Origin: Pseudomonadota bacterium
Lineage (GTDB): Bacteria > Pseudomonadota > Alphaproteobacteria > Puniceispirillales > Puniceispirillaceae
DNA: 61,274 nucleotides
Assembly (NCBI GenBank): GCA_027620495.1
Contig: JAQCEA010000015.1
Span: forward strand, 1-61,274
Reading direction: 5' to 3'
Positions 17,174 to 26,814 of this stretch are shown one piece after another (the first letter of the stretch is position 1; each line of letters starts with the position of its first letter). Position numbers and translations under genes: made by a program. Below the pieces are notes generated by a model, which did not search any database, was not told the origin of the DNA, and saw only the letters and a program-made list of their open reading frames with translations.

Positions 17174-18904
17174 ATGCCCGATAGTGTAAAACCAATCGAT
17201 AAGAGTAAATTACCTAGCCGACATGTGTCTGTCGGGCCGGAAAAGGCCCCGCATCGGTCCTATTACTATGCCATGGGCATGACCGAAGAAGAAATCGCCC
17301 AGCCACTTGTTGGGGTGGTTTCGACATGGAACGAAGCCGCGCCTTGTAACATTGCACTCGCACGCCAAGCACAAGCGGCAAAACGCGGGGTGCGCGATCA
17401 TGCCGGATCGCCTCGGGAATTTACCACCATCACCGTCACAGATGGTATTGCCATGGGGCATGCGGGCATGAAATCATCGCTTGTTAGCCGCGAGGTCATT
17501 GCTGATTCAATCGAACTGACAGTGCGCGGCCATTGTTATGATGCGGTTGTTGGTCTTGCTGGCTGTGATAAATCACTTCCCGGCGTGATGATGGCGATGG
17601 CGCGTTTGAACGTACCATCGGTATTTATGTATGGTGGGTCCATCTTGCCCGGTCGGTTCAAAGACCGTGATGTCACCGTTCAGGATGTTTTTGAAGCTGT
17701 TGGCGCGCATGCGGCCGGCAATATGTCTGATGAAGATTTGCACGAACTTGAATGTGTTGCATGCCCTAGTGCCGGGTCTTGTGGCGGTCAATTTACCGCC
17801 AATACAATGGCTTGTGTTTCCGAGGCAATTGGCCTTGCATTGCCGGGATCAGCCGGGGCGCCAGCACCGTATGAAACACGTGATGAATATGCCTATCATT
17901 CAGGCCGGATGGTCATGGAATTGGTAAAAAGCCAATTGCGGCCACGCGACATTCTTACGCGTAAAGCCTTTGAAAATGCGGCAACTGTTGTGGCGGCTTC
18001 TGGCGGGTCTACCAATGCTGGCTTGCATTTGCCCGCATTGGCATCCGAATGCGGCATTGAATTTGATTTGCATGATGTTGCCGAAATTTTCAAAAAGACA
18101 CCCTATATCGCTGATTTGAAGCCGGGCGGACGGTATGTAGCCCGTGATATGTATGAAATTGGCGGCGTGCCGGTGTTGATGAAAGCGCTGCTCGATGGTG
18201 GATTTTTACATGGTGACTGCATCACCGTGACCGGCAAAACAATCGCAGAAAATCTGGCTGATGTCAGTTTTCCAACAAATCAAGATGTTGTCCGGACAAC
18301 TGCAGACCCTTTGTCACCAACTGGCGGCGTTGTTGGGTTGCGCGGTAACCTTGCCCCTGAAGGCGCTTTGGTAAAAGTGGCCGGTATGAAGGTTTTGAAA
18401 TTTACCGGTACGGCGCGGTGCTTTGATTGTGAAGAAGATGCCTTTGCGGCTGTTGAACGGCGCGATTACAAAGAAGGCGATGTGCTGGTGATCCGCTATG
18501 AAGGGCCAAAGGGTGGTCCGGGTATGCGCGAAATGCTGGCAACAACAGCGGCGTTATACGGACAAGGGGCCGGGGACAAAGTGGCATTGATCACGGATGG
18601 GCGTTTTTCCGGTGCGACACGCGGTTTTTGTATTGGTCATGTGGGGCCTGAAGCGGCGGTTGGCGGCCCAATTGGCCTGTTGCAAGATGGGGATCAAATC
18701 ACCATTGATGCCGAGGCTGGCACCATTGATGTCGATCTTAGTGGCGAAGAACTGGCCAAGCGCAAAGCGGCTTGGACACCGCGTGGTACAGATTATAACG
18801 CTGGTGCCATCTGGAAATATGCACAAACTGTCGGATCAGCCGAAAAAGGCGCGATTACACATCCAGGTGGTAAAGCAGAAACGCATATGTATGCAGATAT
18901 TTAG
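17174..18904 (+). CDS. ilvD: Dihydroxy-acid dehydratase
   Basis: 576-aa Fe-S dehydratase making 2-keto acid precursors of valine, isoleucine and the pantothenate branch. Cluster cysteines are visible: Cys58 (AAPCNIAL), Cys131 ([11 protein letters not shown]) and Cys203 ([14 protein letters not shown]). Three cluster cysteines fit the [2Fe-2S] type. Lys133, next to the second Cys, matches the residue that is carbamylated in this family. The C-terminal barrel holds [12 protein letters not shown] and [14 protein letters not shown] strong Shine-Dalgarno (GAGGAGAGAG) precedes ATG 17174. A hairpin terminator follows. Confidence 0.98.
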   Translation: MPDSVKPIDKSKLPSRHVSVGPEKAPHRSYYYAMGMTEEEIAQPLVGVVSTWNEAAPCNIALARQAQAAKRGVRDHAGSPREFTTITVTDGIAMGHAGMKSSLVSREVIADSIELTVRGHCYDAVVGLAGCDKSLPGVMMAMARLNVPSVFMYGGSILPGRFKDRDVTVQDVFEAVGAHAAGNMSDEDLHELECVACPSAGSCGGQFTANTMACVSEAIGLALPGSAGAPAPYETRDEYAYHSGRMVMELVKSQLRPRDILTRKAFENAATVVAASGGSTNAGLHLPALASECGIEFDLHDVAEIFKKTPYIADLKPGGRYVARDMYEIGGVPVLMKALLDGGFLHGDCITVTGKTIAENLADVSFPTNQDVVRTTADPLSPTGGVVGLRGNLAPEGALVKVAGMKVLKFTGTARCFDCEEDAFAAVERRDYKEGDVLVIRYEGPKGGPGMREMLATTAALYGQGAGDKVALITDGRFSGATRGFCIGHVGPEAAVGGPIGLLQDGDQITIDAEAGTIDVDLSGEELAKRKAAWTPRGTDYNAGAIWKYAQTVGSAEKGAITHPGGKAETHMYADI

Positions 18905-18932
18905 CGATTAAAATTAATTAAAAATATTAAAT

Positions 18933-18965
18933 AAATAGGCGGGGTCAAACCTGCCTATTTTTATT
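18933..18965. terminator. Rho-independent terminator shared by ilvD and xthA
   Basis: Perfect outer stem AAATAGGC / GCCTATTT (18933-18940 and 18953-18960) with a GGGGTCAAACCT loop that can extend the stem, followed by a T-rich stretch on the plus strand and preceded by A-rich sequence. It sits between the convergent ilvD and xthA, so it could stop both transcripts. Confidence 0.85.
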
Positions 18966-18981
18966 TGCTGAACAACAAAAA

Positions 18982-19752
18982 TCAGAAATGCAAATCGCAC
19001 CAAATGGGTGTGTGGTCTGATGGCTTTTCAAGCCCGCGCGGGGCCTTGTCAACACCAACCGCACCAAGACGGTCAACAGCTTCGGGCGACAGCAACAAAT
19101 GATCAATCCGCACGCCATGATCGCGTTGCCATGCCCCAGCCTGATAATCCCAATAGGTATAGATGACCTCATGCGGGTGGCGGGCACGCAGCGCATCACA
19201 ATAGCCAGTGTGGGTGAGCCTGCGAAAAGCCTGACGTGTTTCTGGGCGGGTGAGGGCATCCCCCTCCCAGCCAAGCGGGTCGTAACAGTCCACATCATCT
19301 GGAATGACGTTAAAATCGCCGCCAAGAATAATCGGTTGTTCGCGCGCAAGAAGCGCCGCCGCACGTTGATTTAACCGGTTCATCCATTGCAATTTATAGT
19401 CAAATTTAGGCCCCGGTGCCGGGTTTCCGTTTGGCAAATATATACTGGCCACACGGACATTTTCTATGCTGGCCTCGATATAGCGGGCTTGTTCATCACG
19501 ATCATCACACGGCAGGCCGCACATAACATCATGGATCGGATGGCGGCTGGCAATAGCCACGCCATTATAGCTTTTTTGCCCATGAATAGCGACATGCCAA
19601 CCAAGTGCAGAAAACGCCTCACGCGGGAAATTTTCATCTTGTGATTTTGTTTCCTGAAACAACAAAACATCACAAGAATCTGACTTTAACCAATTGATAA
19701 TTATATCTAATCTGGATTTTGCCGAATTCACATTCCAACTGGCAATGCGCAT
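18982..19752 (-). CDS. xthA: Exodeoxyribonuclease III
   Basis: 256-aa AP endonuclease/3'-phosphodiesterase of the exonuclease-endonuclease-phosphatase family, acting in base excision repair. Motifs: N-terminal RIASWNVNS, catalytic Glu in LLFQETKSQD (near 34), GGDFNVIPDDVD around the middle, and SDHTPIWCDL near the C terminus with the catalytic His. It lies four bases after the erpA stop, so the two probably form an operon. Confidence 0.97.
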   Translation of the reverse strand: MRIASWNVNSAKSRLDIIINWLKSDSCDVLLFQETKSQDENFPREAFSALGWHVAIHGQKSYNGVAIASRHPIHDVMCGLPCDDRDEQARYIEASIENVRVASIYLPNGNPAPGPKFDYKLQWMNRLNQRAAALLAREQPIILGGDFNVIPDDVDCYDPLGWEGDALTRPETRQAFRRLTHTGYCDALRARHPHEVIYTYWDYQAGAWQRDHGVRIDHLLLSPEAVDRLGAVGVDKAPRGLEKPSDHTPIWCDLHF

Positions 19753-19756
19753 CCGA

Positions 19757-20149
19757 TTAAACTGAAAAAGATGTGCCGCAACCGCATGATGCTGTGGCGT
19801 TTGGGTTATTGACAGCGAAATATGACCCCATCAAATCCTGTTTGTAATCAAGTTCAGCTGTATCAACAAGCTCCAGCGACATGGCATCGATAACAATTTC
19901 AACATCATGCGCGGTAAAAACGCAATCGTCAGGCTGCTTGGTGGCGTCAATGCTAAAATCATATTGAAAGCCTGAACACCCACCGCCCAGCACCGCGACG
20001 CGAAAAAAGCTGCCATCTGGTTCATCTGCAAGCATTTTGGTAATGCGCGCCGCGGCAGATACGGTTAGGCCGAATTTACCACCGTTTGCAGACGCTGATT
20101 GGTCTTGGACGGCGTCGTTAGATGCTGATGTGAATTGTTGCTGTGTCAT
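19757..20149 (-). CDS. erpA: Iron-sulfur cluster insertion protein ErpA (A-type carrier)
   Basis: 130-aa HesB/IscA-type protein that delivers Fe-S clusters to client enzymes. The three conserved cysteines are Cys58 (GGGCSGFQYDF), Cys122 and Cys124 (SCGCGTSF). The N terminus (about 25 residues) before LTVSAAARI is low-complexity and variable. The start at 20149 (MTQQQF) gives a family-sized protein; much longer upstream reading is open but unlike ErpA and would overlap the dgt start. It diverges from dgt, with about 200 bases between. Confidence 0.93.
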   Translation of the reverse strand: MTQQQFTSASNDAVQDQSASANGGKFGLTVSAAARITKMLADEPDGSFFRVAVLGGGCSGFQYDFSIDATKQPDDCVFTAHDVEIVIDAMSLELVDTAELDYKQDLMGSYFAVNNPNATASCGCGTSFSV

Positions 20150-20349
20150 TTGATTGCAAAGACCTGTTTTCATGCCGCGGCATCTTGTACCACTAATAAT
20201 ATGAGGGTTTGAGAGGTTTGAATCAAGCCATTCAATCCAAATAAGCATATGGTTAAGATTGCGGTTTTTATTGACTAGGCCTACATTAACCGGGATTGGA
20301 TGACATGGCGACATAGTCATCAGCCCGGTAAAAGTGAAACAGCGTGAAC

Positions 20350-21546
20350 ATGATAACCGAACACAGGGGGCTTGCCCCATATGCGTCACATGGGCCGCAA
20401 TCGCGTGGGCGGCTTTTAGCCGAAGATGATGGCCGTGAAGCGACCAGCCGGTCGCCTTTTCAGCGTGACCGTGACCGTATCATCCATTCAGGCGCGTTTC
20501 GCCGTCTTAAACACAAAACACAGGTTTTCGTCTATCACGAAGGTGATTATTTTCGCACGCGGTTGACCCATTCGCTTGAAGTGGCTCAGATTGCCAGATC
20601 TATGGCGCGGGCGTTGCAACTGAATGATGATTTGGCCGAAGCCGTGGCACTGGCACATGATCTTGGCCATACGCCATTTGGTCATGCTGGCGAAGATGCG
20701 CTTAATCGGGCAATGCAGAATTTTGGTGGGTTTGATCATAATGACCAAACCATCCGCATATTGACTCATCTGGAACAAAGATATGCTGGTTTTAACGGCT
20801 TGAATCTAAGCTGGGAAACGATCGAAGGCGTGGTCAAACATAACGGCCCGGTCACTGGTGATGCCGCTGGCCGTGACCCGGTCATTACGATTGATCAGCA
20901 GTTTCACCTTGAACTGCAAGATTACGCCTCGGCAGAAGCCCAGCTCGCCAATCTGGCTGACGATATTGCCTATCTTTCGCATGATTTTGATGATGGGTTG
21001 CGCGCTGGCCTGTTTCGTTTGGAAGATATTTGTCATTTGCCCCAAGTGTCGACAGCTTTAAAAGATATTGATCAACGCTATGGCGCGATTGATCTTGGCC
21101 GCACAACGCATGAGCTGGTAAGGCGATTAATTTCCGTATTTGTTGAAGATTTGTTGGCTGTGTCATCGCGTAATTTGGCCGAGGCAAAGCTATCAACAGC
21201 CGATGATATACGCAAGGCTGGCCGCCCTTTAATTGCGTTTAGTGCGCCTATGGCGGCTGATCTTGATTGTTTGCGCGATTTCTTATTTCAGCATATGTGG
21301 CGTCACTATAAGGTCAACCGAATGACAAGTAAGGCAAAACGGGTGGTGACAGATCTGTTTGATTTGTTTATGTCCGAGACCAATATTTTGCCGCATGATT
21401 GGCAGTTCAGCGCGGGCGTTGCACTGACTGACCTCTCACCAACCCAACGGGCCCGTATTACTGCCGATTATATTGCCTCTATGACAGACCGCTATGCCAT
21501 CATAGAACATCAAAGGCTATTTGATTTAAGCCCCATTTATAAATAG
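20350..21546 (+). CDS. dgt: Deoxyguanosinetriphosphate triphosphohydrolase-like protein
   Basis: 398-aa HD-domain protein hydrolysing dNTPs, of the type 2 dGTPase subfamily found beside erpA and argS in alphaproteobacteria. The metal site is visible as HSLEVAQIAR and AHDLGHTPFGHAGE (HD motif), with further His/Asp residues in DDIAYLSHDFDD. The N-terminal RSPFQRDRDRIIHSGAFRRL is characteristic. ATG 20350 is chosen; a GTG two codons earlier (20344) is possible. ArgS follows 19 bases after the stop. Confidence 0.95.
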   Translation: MITEHRGLAPYASHGPQSRGRLLAEDDGREATSRSPFQRDRDRIIHSGAFRRLKHKTQVFVYHEGDYFRTRLTHSLEVAQIARSMARALQLNDDLAEAVALAHDLGHTPFGHAGEDALNRAMQNFGGFDHNDQTIRILTHLEQRYAGFNGLNLSWETIEGVVKHNGPVTGDAAGRDPVITIDQQFHLELQDYASAEAQLANLADDIAYLSHDFDDGLRAGLFRLEDICHLPQVSTALKDIDQRYGAIDLGRTTHELVRRLISVFVEDLLAVSSRNLAEAKLSTADDIRKAGRPLIAFSAPMAADLDCLRDFLFQHMWRHYKVNRMTSKAKRVVTDLFDLFMSETNILPHDWQFSAGVALTDLSPTQRARITADYIASMTDRYAIIEHQRLFDLSPIYK

Positions 21547-21565
21547 AGATACAAAGTTAGTTTTG

Positions 21566-23284
21566 ATGAATATTTTCCAGTATTTCGAAAGTGAATTCGC
21601 CAGCATCTTGGCCGAACTTGTCGGGCAGGGCCTGTTGCCAGAACATCTCGATGCAAACCGTGTGGTATTTGAATTGCCGCGCGATGCAACGCATGGTGAC
21701 CTTGCCACAAATGCGGCGATGATCTTGGCAAAACCAGCGCAAAAATCGCCGCGTGATTTGGCGGCTGTGTTTGCCAGTGCATTTGCAAAAATTGACGAGG
21801 TTACCGCGGTTGATATTGCCGGGCCGGGATTTATCAATCTGCGCGTATCACCCATTTTATGGGCGCGTCAAATTGACGATATTATCAAGGCGGGTAACCA
21901 ATATGGACGCAGTCAAATTGGCGCAAGTGCCCATGTGAATGTTGAATTTGTCTCGGCAAATCCAACAGGCCCCCTGCATGCGGCGCATGCACGCGGTGCT
22001 GTCATTGGTGACGCGCTGGCGGAGCTGATGGCATTTTGTGGCTGGGAAGTGACCCGTGAATATTACATTAATGACGCCGGAGGGCAGGTTGATGTGTTGG
22101 CGCGGTCGGCATATCTGCGCTACCGCGAGGCGTTAGGTCAAGATATCGGCGACATACCGTCCGGTTTATACCCAGGAGACTATCTAAAAGATGTTGGCAA
22201 TGCCCTCGCCAAACAGGTGGGTGATCGTTATCTAGATCGGCCTGAAGCGGAATGGCTGGATGATTTACGCCAGTTTGCCATTCAGTCAATTATGGATGTG
22301 ATCAAACAGGACCTGATCGCACTTGGCATCCATATGGATGTGTTTTCATCCGAAAGGTCATTGGTTGAATCAGGCGCTGTTCAGCATGCGATAGATCAGT
22401 TACAGGCCGCCGGTCACCTCTATACCGGCGTCTTGGCACCGCCGAAAGGCAAAGAACCAGAAGATTGGGAACCACGTGAACAGCTCTTGTTCAAAGCCTC
22501 TGAATTTGGTGATGATACGGATCGCCCTTTGCAAAAATCGGATGGTAGCTGGACCTATTTTGCCGCTGATGTCGCCTATCATTTAAACAAGCTTGAACGC
22601 ACCAAGGGTCAATTGATCAATATTTTTGGGGCAGATCATGGCGGCTATGTGAAACGCATGAATGCGGCGGTCGCTGCCTTGTCCGGTCAAGACGATATGC
22701 TGGATATTAAATTATGCCAGCTTGTCAATTTGCTTGATAAAGGCAAACCCGTCAAAATGTCGAAACGTGCTGGCACATTTGTCACCGTTCGGGACGTTAT
22801 CGATGCTGTTGGTGCTGATGTCATCCGCTTTATCATGCTCACCCGCCGCAATGACCAAACGCTTGATTTTGATTTTGCCAAAGTCACCGAACAATCGCGC
22901 GATAATCCAGTGTTTTATGTGCAATATGCGCATGCCCGGGCCTGTTCGGTATTGCGGCAAGGCGAAGCGCCAGATCAAGCCGATTTGGCTTTGCTAACCG
23001 CCGACGCTGAATTGGCCTTGCTAAAGCAACTGGCAAGCTGGCCTAAACTGGTCGAATCTGCGGCCCAAGCGCATGAACCACATCGCATTGCATTTTATTT
23101 GGTGGACCTTGCTAGCCAGTTTCACAGCTTGTGGACCGCCGGGCGTGAAAACCCATCATTGCGTTTTATTATAGAGGGTGATCAAGCGGTAACAGATGCA
23201 CGGTTGATGCTGGTCAAAGCAACAAGTTTAGTTATCCGGACAGGATTAAATATGCTATCGATTACAGCGCTGGATGAGATGTAG
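21566..23284 (+). CDS. argS: Arginyl-tRNA synthetase
   Basis: 572-aa class I synthetase. The N-terminal Add1 tRNA-binding domain (about 1-105) is followed by a HIGH variant, HAAH, in SANPTGPLHAAHARG; KMSKS appears as KMSKRAGTF. The C-terminal DALR anticodon-binding domain includes NPVFYVQYAHARACSV. ATG 21566 lies one codon after an in-frame TTG and is preferred. It sits between dgt and a SPOR-domain gene, the usual alphaproteobacterial order. Confidence 0.98.
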   Translation: MNIFQYFESEFASILAELVGQGLLPEHLDANRVVFELPRDATHGDLATNAAMILAKPAQKSPRDLAAVFASAFAKIDEVTAVDIAGPGFINLRVSPILWARQIDDIIKAGNQYGRSQIGASAHVNVEFVSANPTGPLHAAHARGAVIGDALAELMAFCGWEVTREYYINDAGGQVDVLARSAYLRYREALGQDIGDIPSGLYPGDYLKDVGNALAKQVGDRYLDRPEAEWLDDLRQFAIQSIMDVIKQDLIALGIHMDVFSSERSLVESGAVQHAIDQLQAAGHLYTGVLAPPKGKEPEDWEPREQLLFKASEFGDDTDRPLQKSDGSWTYFAADVAYHLNKLERTKGQLINIFGADHGGYVKRMNAAVAALSGQDDMLDIKLCQLVNLLDKGKPVKMSKRAGTFVTVRDVIDAVGADVIRFIMLTRRNDQTLDFDFAKVTEQSRDNPVFYVQYAHARACSVLRQGEAPDQADLALLTADAELALLKQLASWPKLVESAAQAHEPHRIAFYLVDLASQFHSLWTAGRENPSLRFIIEGDQAVTDARLMLVKATSLVIRTGLNMLSITALDEM

Positions 23285-23293
23285 TGGGGCGGC

Positions 23294-24082
23294 ATGGATA
23301 CCGAGGATAAGCAAAGCCGTAAATCAAAATTGACATGGTTTGTTTTTGGTGTTGCCATTATTGGGCTTGGGGCAATAGGCGCCTATGTTGTGTGGCCGCA
23401 GCTATCGCTGAAAACACCAACGGATGTAATTATCGTGAAAGCTGTTGACGGCCCGATCAAGGTGAAACCGCTTGATCCGGGTGGGGCAAACGTTGCACAT
23501 CAAGATTTGCTTGTGATTGATATGCTGAAAAACGGCACCGCCAATTCTGGCGAGGTGGAAACGCTCCGTCCTAATCTTTCTACACCGGAACCCCCGCCAA
23601 TTGACGGCGGCAAACCAGCAGATGCAACGGCTGAGGGAAAATCGGTAACGGTCGCCACAGATCATGTGACAGCAGATGTGGCAGAACAGCCTGAAAAACC
23701 GGCACCATCGGTCAAGAAGGCAGATTTAGACACCACAAAACCGGCGGAAAAACCTCTGGCAAAACCGGCGGAAAAACAGGAAAAAGCCATCAAAACACCG
23801 CTTGTCAAACAAACAGACGAGCCAGCTTTTGTGATCCAGTTAGCGGCCTTTCGAAGTGCCGAAAAAGCCGAAGAAATTGCAAGTTTATTATCGGCAAAAC
23901 ACGGCTCTAGGCTAGACGGTATAAAGTTACAAACCATGCGCCTTGATACTGGGGCAAATGGTATTTTCTTCCGCGTGGTCAGCCCGCCTTTGCCAAGGGC
24001 GGAGGCAGAAACAGCATGCACCAATTTACGGCGGGCTGGTCAGGATTGTTTTTTGCGTAAATTTACCGCACCAGAAGGGTAA
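23294..24082 (+). CDS. SPOR-domain membrane protein
   Basis: 262-aa bitopic protein. A short basic N terminus precedes one transmembrane helix (about 14-36, WFVFGVAIIGLGAIGAYVVW). A Pro/Lys/Ala-rich periplasmic linker with repeated KPAEKP-type units follows, then a C-terminal SPOR domain (about 180-260, FVIQLAAFRSAEKAEEIASL). SPOR domains bind denuded glycan at division septa. The gene starts nine bases after argS. In many alphaproteobacteria nagZ follows here; it is absent, and scpA comes next. Confidence 0.9.
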   Translation: MDTEDKQSRKSKLTWFVFGVAIIGLGAIGAYVVWPQLSLKTPTDVIIVKAVDGPIKVKPLDPGGANVAHQDLLVIDMLKNGTANSGEVETLRPNLSTPEPPPIDGGKPADATAEGKSVTVATDHVTADVAEQPEKPAPSVKKADLDTTKPAEKPLAKPAEKQEKAIKTPLVKQTDEPAFVIQLAAFRSAEKAEEIASLLSAKHGSRLDGIKLQTMRLDTGANGIFFRVVSPPLPRAEAETACTNLRRAGQDCFLRKFTAPEG

Positions 24083-24115
24083 ATCTTACAGCATGATTGT
24101 GGTATTTTCAGTCAA

Positions 24116-24922
24116 ATGACAGATATAAACACAGATCCATTTGACAATGATCATTCGGGCCATGGTCATTCGGGCCATGGTCAGCCGGAACAACTCGCGC
24201 TTTTCGTCAATCTTGACGGGTTTGAAGGGCCGATTGACCTGTTGCTCAATCTGGCGCGCGACCAAAAACTTGATCTAAAAAAAATCGCCATATTGCCGCT
24301 TGCTGAGCAATATCTAGAATTCATCAACAATGCACGCGAACTGGATCTGGAAATTGCCGCCGATTATTTGGTGATGGCGGCATGGTTGGCTTATTTAAAA
24401 TCACGTCTCTTACTGCCTGACCCTGAACCAGAGCAAAATGACGAAATTATCGATATGACTGACGCTTTGCGTTATCAGCTGTTGCGGCTTGAAGCCATGC
24501 AACAAGCGGCAAAGCGCTTGCAATCATTGCCAAAATTGGGCCAAGCCCGGTTTGCGCGCGGGGCCCCAGAACAATTTGCCAGCAGCAGTGCATCTGTATG
24601 GACAGCATCTTTATATGATCTTTTGGCTTGCTATGGTGATATCCAGTCAAGCGGTGAGGCAGAAACCCTAACCATAGCCGCGACAAGATTATATTCGGTG
24701 GAAGAAGCGGCAAAGCGCTTGCGCCATCTGATATCAAGCATGTCTGACTGGACGGTGCTTCAACATTTTCTGCCGCCAAATTTGTCCAAACCGATGGATG
24801 TACGGTCAGCCACCGCATCACATTTTGTGGCGTCGCTAGAATTGGCGCGCGAAGGTGTGCTACGACTGCGTCAAGATTCACATTTCGCACCTATTTATCT
24901 AAAAACAAGAGATCAGGCATGA
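24116..24922 (+). CDS. scpA: Segregation and condensation protein A
   Basis: 268-aa kleisin of the SMC-ScpAB condensin. The N-terminal SMC-contact region shows FEGPIDLLLNLARDQKLDLKKI, and EIAADYLVMAAWLAYLKSRLLLP follows; the C-terminal winged-helix part ends near residue 265. The extreme N terminus has a small duplicated HSGHG motif coded by a 15-base direct repeat. The stop overlaps the scpB start by four bases. No smc gene is in the window. Confidence 0.95.
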   Translation: MTDINTDPFDNDHSGHGHSGHGQPEQLALFVNLDGFEGPIDLLLNLARDQKLDLKKIAILPLAEQYLEFINNARELDLEIAADYLVMAAWLAYLKSRLLLPDPEPEQNDEIIDMTDALRYQLLRLEAMQQAAKRLQSLPKLGQARFARGAPEQFASSSASVWTASLYDLLACYGDIQSSGEAETLTIAATRLYSVEEAAKRLRHLISSMSDWTVLQHFLPPNLSKPMDVRSATASHFVASLELAREGVLRLRQDSHFAPIYLKTRDQA

Positions 24923-25617
24923 GCAGTTTGGACAAGCTGACAGAATATGCGGCAACATTAGAAGCATTGGTATTTGCTTCGGACAAGCCTTTACGCGACC
25001 GCGAATTACAACATCATTTGCCTGATGATATGCATGTTGCTGATGTCATGGCGGTTGTGATGCAACGTTATGATGCATCTAGCGGTGTTGAATTATGCCA
25101 AGTGGGGGATGGCTGGGCGTTTCGTACCAGACCCGCTATTGCCGAACGCTTGCAACAGCATAAAACGATTGAACGGCCGCTATCACGCGCCGCCCTCGAA
25201 GTGCTGGCGATCATCGCTTACCATCAACCGATTACCCGTGCAGAGATAGAGGAAATTCGCGGCATCAGCCTGTCAAAAGGCACTATGGATATTCTGCTTG
25301 AACTTACATGGATCAAACCACGTGGACGGCGCAGTACCCCGGGACGCCCGCTGACATGGGGGACCAGCCCGGCATTTCTTGATCATTTTGGATTAAGCGA
25401 CATCACCGACTTGCCCGGGATGGAAGATTTAAAAGCGGCTGGCTTGCTTCGTAAAGGGCAAATTCTGGGCGCGCTGATGGATCACAATGCCGGTGATGAT
25501 GATGCCAGTGATGACAGTGATACCTATGACAGCGATGATGATGGTGATGATCTTGACGGCGATTTTTTAGAAGACGCCTTGCTGGACGCTGGCTATGACG
25601 GAGAGGCGGATGCTTGA
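24919..25617 (+). CDS. scpB: Segregation and condensation protein B
   Basis: 232-aa partner of ScpA, two winged-helix domains (about 8-180). The family core is seen in RPLSRAALEVLAIIAYHQPI and TRAEIEEIRG. A long Asp-rich tail (about residues 193-232, with runs such as DDDASDDSD) is encoded by GAT/GAC-rich DNA and is not part of the conserved fold. It overlaps scpA by four bases and the next ABC gene by about eight. Confidence 0.95.
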   Translation: MSSLDKLTEYAATLEALVFASDKPLRDRELQHHLPDDMHVADVMAVVMQRYDASSGVELCQVGDGWAFRTRPAIAERLQQHKTIERPLSRAALEVLAIIAYHQPITRAEIEEIRGISLSKGTMDILLELTWIKPRGRRSTPGRPLTWGTSPAFLDHFGLSDITDLPGMEDLKAAGLLRKGQILGALMDHNAGDDDASDDSDTYDSDDDGDDLDGDFLEDALLDAGYDGEADA

Positions 25618-26650
25618 ATTTGATCAAGTGCAGCATGCCTACAACGGCACCCAGTCAGTAAATGGTGTCAGTTTTTATGTTGAACGCGGTGAAGTGGTAT
25701 CACTGTTGGGGCCATCAGGGTGCGGCAAAACAACATTGCTGCGGCTTGCCGCTGGTCTTGAAAAGCCGCGTGCTGGCTGTATCAGGCTCGATGGTCAACT
25801 GTTATCAGATAGTCAGGTCACGGTTCCACCGGAACAACGCGGTATTGGCTATATGTTTCAAGATTACGCGTTATTTCCGCATTTAACAGTGTTGCAAAAT
25901 GTGACCTTTGGCCTGTCACATCGGGGCAGCGGGTCTACGCGGCGCGGTTTGGATGTATTAGAACAGGTTGGCATTGAAAACGCGGCCGATCTCTATCCAC
26001 ATGAATTATCTGGCGGCCAGCAACAACGTGTTGCCTTGGCTAGAGCGCTGGCACCAAATCCAGCCGTTATTTTGTTAGACGAGCCGTATGCCGGGCTTGA
26101 TAGCCGTCTTCGTGAGCGTATCCGCGATGAAATGCTGCATGTGTTAAAAGCCGCAAACGCGGTGGCGTTGATGGTCACCCATGATGCGGAAGAGGCCATG
26201 TTTATGTCTGACCGCATTGTTGTTTTGCGTGATGGCAAAGTGGTGCAATCTGGCCGCCCCGTTAACCTTTACTGCCAGCCAAACAGCGCCTTTGTGGCTG
26301 AATTTTTTGGTGAGGTGAACCGGGTAGATGGGGTTGTTGCCAACAAAAAAGTATCAACGCCTCTTGGTGATTTTGATGCACCCGATGGTTTGCAAAATGG
26401 GTATCAGGCGAGTGTAATCATACGCCATGAGGCCTTGTTTATTGATCCCGGCAATGATGGTGTGATTGCCGAGGTTATGGAATCGAGACTTTTGGGGCGA
26501 GCTTCATTAATCCATCTATCGGTTCCAACTGGACGCAGTGAAATCCATCTTCATGCGCGCATTCCAGGGCTCAATTCGATAGAGGTGGGAAGTCAGGTGC
26601 GGGTAAGGGTTGACCCCAGTCAGGCATTTGTATTTCAGGCTGGTGCGTAA
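25610..26650 (+). CDS. ABC transporter ATP-binding protein (FbpC/PotA-like)
   Basis: 346-aa ATPase of the iron/spermidine/molybdate importer class. Walker A GPSGCGKTT (34-42), Q-loop MFQDYALFPHLT, signature LSGGQQQRVALARAL (133-147), Walker B VILLDEP (153-159) and the H-loop in MVTHDAEEAMF. A C-terminal TOBE-like domain follows (about 240-346). No permease or binding-protein gene is near, so substrate and partners are unknown. ATG 25610 has GGAG upstream at good spacing and overlaps the scpB stop; a start at 25595 is less likely. Its place between scpB and tatA is unusual. Confidence 0.92.
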   Translation: MLEFDQVQHAYNGTQSVNGVSFYVERGEVVSLLGPSGCGKTTLLRLAAGLEKPRAGCIRLDGQLLSDSQVTVPPEQRGIGYMFQDYALFPHLTVLQNVTFGLSHRGSGSTRRGLDVLEQVGIENAADLYPHELSGGQQQRVALARALAPNPAVILLDEPYAGLDSRLRERIRDEMLHVLKAANAVALMVTHDAEEAMFMSDRIVVLRDGKVVQSGRPVNLYCQPNSAFVAEFFGEVNRVDGVVANKKVSTPLGDFDAPDGLQNGYQASVIIRHEALFIDPGNDGVIAEVMESRLLGRASLIHLSVPTGRSEIHLHARIPGLNSIEVGSQVRVRVDPSQAFVFQAGA

Positions 26651-26719
26651 ACCCACCCATATTTGCCATTACCACAGATATTTTCTTACAGATTTCTATC
26701 TCTTTTTGGCTTCGATAGC

Positions 26720-26748
26720 TTGTGGTTAGTTATCACGCACTCTATAGT
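26720..26748 (+). promoter_or_regulatory. Putative sigma-70 promoter for tatABC
   Basis: TTGTGG (26720-26725), 17-base spacer, TATAGT (26743-26748). A GCACT-CTAT-AGTGC dyad overlaps the -10. It lies about 65 bases before the tatA start, in the gap after the ABC gene. Confidence 0.5.
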
Positions 26749-26814
26749 GCCTCTATCGTGCGCAGCGGCGTCAAAACCACCGCGCAGCAGCGTTTTATTT
26801 TGAGGAGCATAAGC

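Noticed and set aside
24150-24181. Duplicated HSGHG at the ScpA N terminus as a functional repeat
   Set aside because: Only two copies of a 15-base unit in a variable N-terminal tail; ordinary slippage.
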